Of a stretch of 64,000 nucleotides of DNA, positions 59,252 through 64,000 are shown piece by piece. This DNA is from Polaribacter marinus (GTDB lineage Bacteria; Bacteroidota; Bacteroidia; Flavobacteriales; Flavobacteriaceae): NCBI RefSeq assembly GCF_022662535.1, contig NZ_JAKQYM010000001.1, positions 310,001 through 374,000 on the forward strand, written 5' to 3'. The notes under the pieces are model-generated. The model was not told the DNA's origin. It did no database searches and was given only the letters and a program-made list of their open reading frames with translations. The translations under genes and the position numbers were made by a program. Every line of letters starts with the position of its first letter. The first letter of the stretch is position 1.

Positions 59252-60844
59252 CTAATTTTTAAACTCACTAGTAAAATGCAATTTTACAGTTGGGTATTTA
59301 CTTTGTGTCATTTGAATAGTAAAAGCAGAATCAGCCAAAAAGACTAATTGACCTTGTTTGTCTTTTGCTAAGTATCGTTGTTTTACACGTTTAAATTCTT
59401 TGAACTCACCGTTTTTGATATCTTCAGGTTCTACCCAACAGGCTTTATGTACTTGTAAGTTTTCATAGGTACATTTTGCACCATATTCGTGTTCTAATCG
59501 ATATTGAATTACTTCGTATTGTAAAGCACCAACGGTACCAACAACCTTACGTCCATTCATGTCTAAGGTAAATAATTGTGCAACACCTTCATCCATTAAT
59601 TGATCTAAACCTTTGTATAATTGTTTAGATTTCATAGGATCAGCATTGTTTACATAACGGAAATGTTCTGGAGAAAAACTTGGTATTCCTTTAAAGTTTA
59701 ATACTTCTCCTTCAGTTAAAGTGTCCCCAATTTTAAAGTTTCCAGTATCATGAATTCCCACAATGTCTCCAGGAAAAGATTCATCTACAATTTCTTTTTT
59801 TTCTGCAAAAAAGGCATTTGGACTCGAAAATTTTACTTTTTTACCATTTCTAACATGTAAATATGGAGAGTTTCTTTTGAAGGTTCCCGAGACAATTTTT
59901 ATAAAAGCCAATCGATCTCTGTGCTTAGGATCCATATTTGCATGGATTTTAAACACAAAACCTGTCATTTTTGTTTCTTTAGAATCTACTAAGCGTTCTT
60001 CTGCTTTTTTAGGTTGTGGTGATGGGGCAATTTCGATAAAAGCATCTAACAATTCTTTAACACCGAAGTTATTTAAAGCAGATCCAAAGAATACAGGTTG
60101 GAGCGAACCTCTCAGGTATTCTTCTCTGTCAAATTCTGGATAAACTTCGCTTATCAACTCTATTTCTTCACGTAAAGTATTAGCGGCAGTTTCTCCAACT
60201 ATTTTGTCTAATTCAGGGTTTGATAAATCATCAAATTGAACACCATCCGAAATAGTTGTTTTATTATCTCCAGAAAAAAGGTTCAATTTTTTTTCCCAAA
60301 TATTGTAAATTCCTTTAAAATCATATCCCATACCAATAGGGAAACTCATTGGTGTAACTCGTAAACCTAGTTTCTGTTCTACTTCGTCTAATAAATCAAA
60401 AGCATCTTTTCCTTCTCTATCTAACTTGTTGATAAAAACCAACATAGGGATACTTCTCATTCGACAAACTTCAACTAATTTTTCTGTTTGTGGTTCAACC
60501 CCTTTGGCAACATCAATTACAACAATAACACTATCTACAGCAGTTAAAGTTCTAAAAGTATCTTCTGCAAAATCTTTATGCCCTGGAGTATCTAAAATGT
60601 TTATTTTTTTGTCTTTGTAAATAAAGGCTAAAACAGAAGTAGCTACAGAAATTCCACGTTGACGTTCAATTTCCATAAAATCGGAAGTTGCTCCTTTTTT
60701 AATTTTATTATTCTTTACAGCTCCAGCTTCTTGTATGGCCCCACCAAATAATAATAATTTTTCTGTTAAAGTAGTTTTACCAGCATCTGGATGTGAAATG
60801 ATACCAAATGTTCTTCTACGTTCTATTTCCTTTAAAAAACTCAT
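59252..60844 (-). CDS. prfC: peptide chain release factor 3
   Basis: Translational GTPase that recycles RF1 and RF2, 530 aa. It has the G1 loop GIISHPDAGKTTL (12-24), the RF3-specific GAVKNNKIKKGATSDFMEIE region, G2 RGISVATSV, G3 DTPGHKDF, G4 NKLDREG, then EF-G-like domains II and III, ending FTSEFKN. Its length and the SDFMEIERQRGIS sequence separate it from EF-G and TypA. It has its own promoter box at 60862-60869 and is the first gene of the unit with the barrel protein. Confidence 0.97.
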   Translation of the reverse strand: MSFLKEIERRRTFGIISHPDAGKTTLTEKLLLFGGAIQEAGAVKNNKIKKGATSDFMEIERQRGISVATSVLAFIYKDKKINILDTPGHKDFAEDTFRTLTAVDSVIVVIDVAKGVEPQTEKLVEVCRMRSIPMLVFINKLDREGKDAFDLLDEVEQKLGLRVTPMSFPIGMGYDFKGIYNIWEKKLNLFSGDNKTTISDGVQFDDLSNPELDKIVGETAANTLREEIELISEVYPEFDREEYLRGSLQPVFFGSALNNFGVKELLDAFIEIAPSPQPKKAEERLVDSKETKMTGFVFKIHANMDPKHRDRLAFIKIVSGTFKRNSPYLHVRNGKKVKFSSPNAFFAEKKEIVDESFPGDIVGIHDTGNFKIGDTLTEGEVLNFKGIPSFSPEHFRYVNNADPMKSKQLYKGLDQLMDEGVAQLFTLDMNGRKVVGTVGALQYEVIQYRLEHEYGAKCTYENLQVHKACWVEPEDIKNGEFKEFKRVKQRYLAKDKQGQLVFLADSAFTIQMTQSKYPTVKLHFTSEFKN

Positions 60845-60861
60845 CTACAAATTTTGAGGTG

Positions 60862-60869
60862 CAAAGATA
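60862..60869 (-). promoter_or_regulatory. -7 promoter box (TATCTTTG) of prfC
   Basis: CAAAGATA on the plus strand reads TATCTTTG on the minus strand, 17 bases before the prfC ATG. Confidence 0.55.
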
Positions 60870-60888
60870 GGTTTTACAAAGAGAATTA

Positions 60889-61587
60889 TCAATCTAAAAT
60901 TTCAATGGTCATATTTATATCATCAATAGGCCATTCGTCTACACCAACTTTAACTTTAGAGATTTTATCCATAACATCAAAACCAGAGACTACTTCACCA
61001 AAAACGGTATGTTCATTATCTAAGTGATGAGCACCACTTCTTTTATGTACCATATAAAATTCAAATGGACTTGATAATTTATTTGGATTTTTTTCCCATT
61101 GTCTTGCTGCAGCTAAAGCACCGTATTTATGTGTTCTGTTTTTTCTGAATTCGGGTTTCATTAAATAATTACCATATTTTCTTCGTTGTTTTTGTGTGTA
61201 CATATTGTCAGAATTTCCACCCTGAATCACAAAGTTTTTTGCAACTCTATAAATAACAGTTGTATTAAAGTATTTAATTTTTGTTAGAAAAATAAAATTA
61301 GCTCTGTGTACCGGAACATCTTCGTACAAACGCAATTTTATATTTCCAAATTTTGTTTTTATAACGACTTTTGTTTCTGGGTTTTGTTTTCCGTATTCTA
61401 ACAAAAAAGCTTCTGTATTATCTTTATTTAAACTATCCCAAGGTTTAACTATTTTTTTTTCTTTCTTTTTTTTAAGATCTTTTTTCGTCTCAATTTTAAG
61501 CGTATTTTTTTCTACTTTTCTTTCTTTACTACATTGATAAAAAGAAATTAATGTTAAAAAAATGAGTATTTTAAAGAAAGTTTTCAC
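60889..61587 (-). CDS. cyclophilin-type peptidyl-prolyl isomerase lipoprotein
   Basis: A 232-aa lipoprotein (signal ends LISFYQCSKE, Cys about 20), with a Lys-rich linker and a divergent cyclophilin domain (about 75-232: TKFGNIKLRLYEDVPVHRAN, VIYRVAKNFVIQGGNSDN, LAAARQWEKNPNKLSSPFEF and NEHTVFGEVVSGFDVMDKI). It has a GTG start; no ATG fits the signal. The family's usual active-site FxMANxGP is altered, with AAARQ in its place, so activity is uncertain. It is the second cyclophilin-type protein within 5 kb. Confidence 0.88.
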   Translation of the reverse strand: MKTFFKILIFLTLISFYQCSKERKVEKNTLKIETKKDLKKKKEKKIVKPWDSLNKDNTEAFLLEYGKQNPETKVVIKTKFGNIKLRLYEDVPVHRANFIFLTKIKYFNTTVIYRVAKNFVIQGGNSDNMYTQKQRRKYGNYLMKPEFRKNRTHKYGALAAARQWEKNPNKLSSPFEFYMVHKRSGAHHLDNEHTVFGEVVSGFDVMDKISKVKVGVDEWPIDDINMTIEILD

Positions 61588-61696
61588 GGTTTGTGTTTGG
61601 TTTTTTAGAACCTCAAATATAATTCATCAAAATAAAAGAATAGAAAATTCTGATCACTTTATAATAAAATTAAGTTTTAAAGCTATTTGATTGCAT

Positions 61697-61704
61697 TATA
61701 TTTG
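61697..61704 (+). promoter_or_regulatory. -7 promoter box (TATATTTG) of the idi operon
   Basis: TATATTTG fits TAnnTTTG and lies 5 bases before the ATG of idi at 61710, so the message would be nearly leaderless. Confidence 0.55.
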
Positions 61705-61709
61705 CAATT

Positions 61710-62228
61710 ATGGAAGAACAAGTTGTTTTAGTTGATAAAAATGACAACCAATTGGGATTAATGCCTAAAATGGAAGCACATGAAAGAGCAGTACTGCATA
61801 GAGCTTTTTCTGTCTTTATATTTAATAAAAAAGGAGAACTAATGTTGCAACAAAGAGCTGCGCATAAATACCATTCTCCCTTATTATGGACAAATACTTG
61901 CTGTTCTCATCAAAGGAATGGAGAAAGTAATTTAGATGCAGGTAAACGAAGATTACAAGAAGAAATGGGCTTTACAACCGATTTAAAAGAAGTGTTTTCT
62001 TTTGTTTATAAAGCTCCTTTTGATAATGGACTAACAGAGCATGAGTTAGATCATGTGATGATTGGTTATTTTGATGAAAGCCCAATACTTAACAAAGAAG
62101 AGGTAGAAGACTTTAAATGGATGTTGTTGGAAGACGTAAAACTTGATATGGAGAAAAATCCATCAGTTTATACAGAATGGTTTAAAATTATATTTGATAA
62201 ATCTTTTGAAAAATTAAGAAATGCCTAG
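61710..62228 (+). CDS. idi: isopentenyl-diphosphate delta-isomerase (type 1)
   Basis: Nudix-fold enzyme that interconverts IPP and DMAPP for isoprenoids, 172 aa. It has the conserved WTNTCCSHQRNGES with the catalytic Cys at about 69, GKRRLQEEMGF as the Nudix-like segment, TEHELDHVMIGY with the catalytic Glu at about 111, and HRAFSVFIFN for metal ligands. The length is typical. It is the first gene of a likely operon with queD, whose ATG lies 8 bases before its stop, then manA and kdsB. Confidence 0.96.
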   Translation: MEEQVVLVDKNDNQLGLMPKMEAHERAVLHRAFSVFIFNKKGELMLQQRAAHKYHSPLLWTNTCCSHQRNGESNLDAGKRRLQEEMGFTTDLKEVFSFVYKAPFDNGLTEHELDHVMIGYFDESPILNKEEVEDFKWMLLEDVKLDMEKNPSVYTEWFKIIFDKSFEKLRNA

Positions 62229-62634
62229 AGTAACCGTACATAGAAAAGCACATTTTAATGCAGCTCATAGATTGCATAGAAAAGATTGGTCTGTAGAAAA
62301 GAATTTTGAAGTTTTTGGGAAATGCAGTAATCCTAATTACCATGGACATAATTATGAATTAGTTGTTTCTGTTACAGGAGAAATAGACAAGGAAACTGGA
62401 TTTGTAATGGATTTGGCTATTTTAAGAAGATTGATAAAATCAGAAATAGAAGAGACTTTAGATCATAAAAATTTGAATGTAGAGGTTGACGAATTTAAAG
62501 ACTTGAATCCTACTGCAGAAAACATTTCTGTAGTTATTTATAATAAACTAAGAGAAAAAATTAGCCAGGATTTAGAATTATCTATAAAGTTATATGAAAC
62601 TCCTCGTAATTTTGTAACTTATTCAGGAGAATAA
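62221..62634 (+). CDS. queD: 6-carboxytetrahydropterin synthase-like enzyme (QueD/PTPS)
   Basis: A 137-aa T-fold enzyme of queuosine or pterin synthesis. It has the zinc histidines in HFNAAHRL (about 12-19) and YHGHNYEL (about 41-47), the catalytic Cys in FGKCSNPNY at about 36, and the acid in LDHKNLN with PTAENISVVIYNKL. The overlap of 8 bases with idi suggests coupled translation. Whether the product goes to queuosine or folate cannot be told from this gene alone. Confidence 0.92.
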   Translation: MPRVTVHRKAHFNAAHRLHRKDWSVEKNFEVFGKCSNPNYHGHNYELVVSVTGEIDKETGFVMDLAILRRLIKSEIEETLDHKNLNVEVDEFKDLNPTAENISVVIYNKLREKISQDLELSIKLYETPRNFVTYSGE

Positions 62635-62643
62635 AGAAAAATA

Positions 62644-63615
62644 ATGAAGCAACTATTAAAGTTTCAACCCATTCTAAAAGATAAAATTTGGGGGGGAGAA
62701 AAACTAATCTCTCTTTTAAATAAAAAATCAAATAGAAAAGATATTGGAGAAAGTTGGGAAATTTCTGATGTAGAAGGAGATACTTCTGTGGTTGTGAATG
62801 GAAAATTATCAGGAAAAGATTTAAAACAACTTATTTTAGAGTTTAAGTCTGATTTAGTAGGTCATAAGGTTTATCAACATTTTGGAGAAAAATTCCCAAT
62901 TTTAATTAAGTTTATAGATGCTAAAGATGCACTAAGTATTCAATTGCATCCTAATGACGATTTAGCTAAAAAACGCCATAATTCATTTGGAAAAACAGAA
63001 ATGTGGTATGTAATGCAAGCAGATAAAAAAGCCAATTTAATTGTTGGTTTTCAAAAAGAAATTACATCAACAGAATATTTAGAACATTTAAAAAATAAAA
63101 CGTTGTTAGATGTTTTAAATGTAGATGAAGTCAATAAAGGCGATGTTTACTTTATTCCATCGGGAAGAGTACATGCAATAGGTGCTGGAGTTTTATTGGC
63201 GGAAATTCAACAAACATCTAATATTACGTACAGAATTTACGATTGGGATAGACCAAATCCTGATGGAACGTTTAGAGAACTACATACAGAAGAAGCAATT
63301 GATGCTATAGATTATTCAGCTCAAAATTCTTACAAGTCAGTATATTCTAAAGAAGAAAATACTCCTTCAGAAATTGTTTCTTGCCCATATTTTACAACAA
63401 ATGTTTTACCAATAAAAGGCAAGATATCTATCAATCATAATAATAAAGATAGTTTTGTGATTTATATGTGCGTAGAAGGTAGTGTAACGTTTCACTATGA
63501 TAATCAAACAGAAAAACTAGAAATGGGTGAAACCATTTTAGTGCCTGCTTGTATTAAAGCAATTGAGATTTTTTCTGAAGAAAAATCAGAATTATTAGAA
63601 GTGTATATTAAATAA
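62644..63615 (+). CDS. manA: mannose-6-phosphate isomerase (class I)
   Basis: Zinc enzyme interconverting fructose-6-phosphate and mannose-6-phosphate, 323 aa. It has [15 protein letters not shown] at the start, the zinc ligands in IQLHPNDD (about 98-105) and KTEMWYVM (about 119-126), and the active-site region [21 protein letters not shown]. It supplies mannose for glycans. It lies 9 bases after queD and 5 bases before kdsB, so all four genes probably form one operon. Confidence 0.95.
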   Translation: MKQLLKFQPILKDKIWGGEKLISLLNKKSNRKDIGESWEISDVEGDTSVVVNGKLSGKDLKQLILEFKSDLVGHKVYQHFGEKFPILIKFIDAKDALSIQLHPNDDLAKKRHNSFGKTEMWYVMQADKKANLIVGFQKEITSTEYLEHLKNKTLLDVLNVDEVNKGDVYFIPSGRVHAIGAGVLLAEIQQTSNITYRIYDWDRPNPDGTFRELHTEEAIDAIDYSAQNSYKSVYSKEENTPSEIVSCPYFTTNVLPIKGKISINHNNKDSFVIYMCVEGSVTFHYDNQTEKLEMGETILVPACIKAIEIFSEEKSELLEVYIK

Positions 63616-63620
63616 TATTT

Positions 63621-64000
63621 ATGAAAATAATTGCAATGATTCCTGCACGTTATAGTGCTAGTCGTTTTCCAGGGAAGTTAATGAAAGACTTAGGAGGGAA
63701 ACCTGTAATTCTAAGAACTTATGAAGCAGCTTTAACAACCAATTTGTTTGATGATGTTTTTATAGTAACGGATTCTGATGTTATTTTTAAGACCATTGAA
63801 AGTGCAGGAGGGAAAGCAATTATGAGTAAAAAGGAACACGAATGTGGCTCTGATAGAATTGCAGAAGCTGTTGAAAATATAGAAGCTGATATTGTTATAA
63901 ATGTACAAGGAGATGAGCCTTTTATTGATGCCATTTCTCTTACTAAATTAATTGATGTTTTTAAAAAAGACAGCAAATATGAAATAGATTTAGCTTCTTT
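63621..64000 (+). CDS. kdsB: 3-deoxy-manno-octulosonate cytidylyltransferase, 3' end outside the window
   Basis: The first 126 codons of CMP-Kdo synthetase, which activates Kdo for lipopolysaccharide. The nucleotide-binding [13 protein letters not shown] (7-19), the family sequence [16 protein letters not shown] and the metal-binding VQGDEPFID (about 101-109) are all present. The gene continues past 64000. It follows manA by 5 bases in the same operon. Confidence 0.95.
   Translation, partial: MKIIAMIPARYSASRFPGKLMKDLGGKPVILRTYEAALTTNLFDDVFIVTDSDVIFKTIESAGGKAIMSKKEHECGSDRIAEAVENIEADIVINVQGDEPFIDAISLTKLIDVFKKDSKYEIDLAS

Overview
The window looks like chromosomal DNA of a marine Flavobacteriaceae bacterium, close in character to Polaribacter or Tenacibaculum. 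The reasons are the very A+T-rich sequence, type IX secretion (T9SS) sorting domains, lipoproteins of the Bacteroidetes type, a bacillithiol gene (bshC), almost no Shine-Dalgarno sites, and repeated copies of the Bacteroidetes -7 promoter box TAnnTTTG a short distance upstream of start codons. No tRNA, rRNA, CRISPR array, prophage or transposase gene was seen. Most of the window is core genome.

Region by region. 1-7.9 kb: a lipoprotein end, rimO, then a divergent pair made of a membrane-bound TPR/LuxR-type regulator and a large T9SS-exported beta-propeller protein. The latter is followed by a 53-codon gene that may release a ten-residue exported peptide. 7.9-16 kb: a large M14 peptidase, bshC, a second TPR/LuxR-type regulator, rlmF, an unidentified membrane protein and a BON-LysM protein. 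16-25.5 kb: lpdA, argS, a zinc-cluster protein, a LolC/E-like permease, a MITE-like repeat, a cystathionine beta-synthase-type enzyme, a dipeptidase and lipA. 25.6-30 kb: a lactonase-like lipoprotein and a four-gene minus-strand operon (small Cys-rich membrane protein, glycosyltransferase, ECF sigma factor, unusual Nramp-like transporter). 30-36.3 kb: aquaporin, then a second ECF sigma factor followed by a small membrane protein (candidate anti-sigma), a Spy-like protein, an EF-hand protein, a CotH kinase-like gene broken by an in-frame stop, a YHYH lipoprotein, a MORN-type lipoprotein and a SCO protein. 36.3-42 kb: a T9SS-exported ELWxxDGT-repeat protein with a LytTR two-component system beside it. 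42-64 kb: murB, an aminotransferase, an aspartyl-protease/PDZ protein, valS, an OmpA lipoprotein, an FAD/Fe-S oxidoreductase fusion, a second M14 peptidase, a Pmp3 peptide, csaA, a cyclophilin-FKBP fusion, a triplicated outer-membrane barrel, prfC, a cyclophilin lipoprotein, idi, queD, manA and the start of kdsB.

The most interesting themes are regulatory. First, two copies of a nearly identical 30-bp element lie at fixed distance upstream of two genes behind the second ECF sigma factor, with a weaker third copy further down. Together they suggest a self-contained envelope regulon that includes the CotH/YHYH/SCO genes. Second, the two TPR/LuxR regulators each have an 11-bp-period AGTAGTT direct repeat nearby, and the first sits beside a T9SS protein and the tiny exported-peptide gene. 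Third, a LytTR regulator is next to an 11-bp direct repeat with a 20-bp period, just upstream of the ELWxxDGT gene. A MITE-like element at 21.4-21.6 kb has a half-length relative at 1.8 kb. All regulatory assignments are inferences from sequence only.
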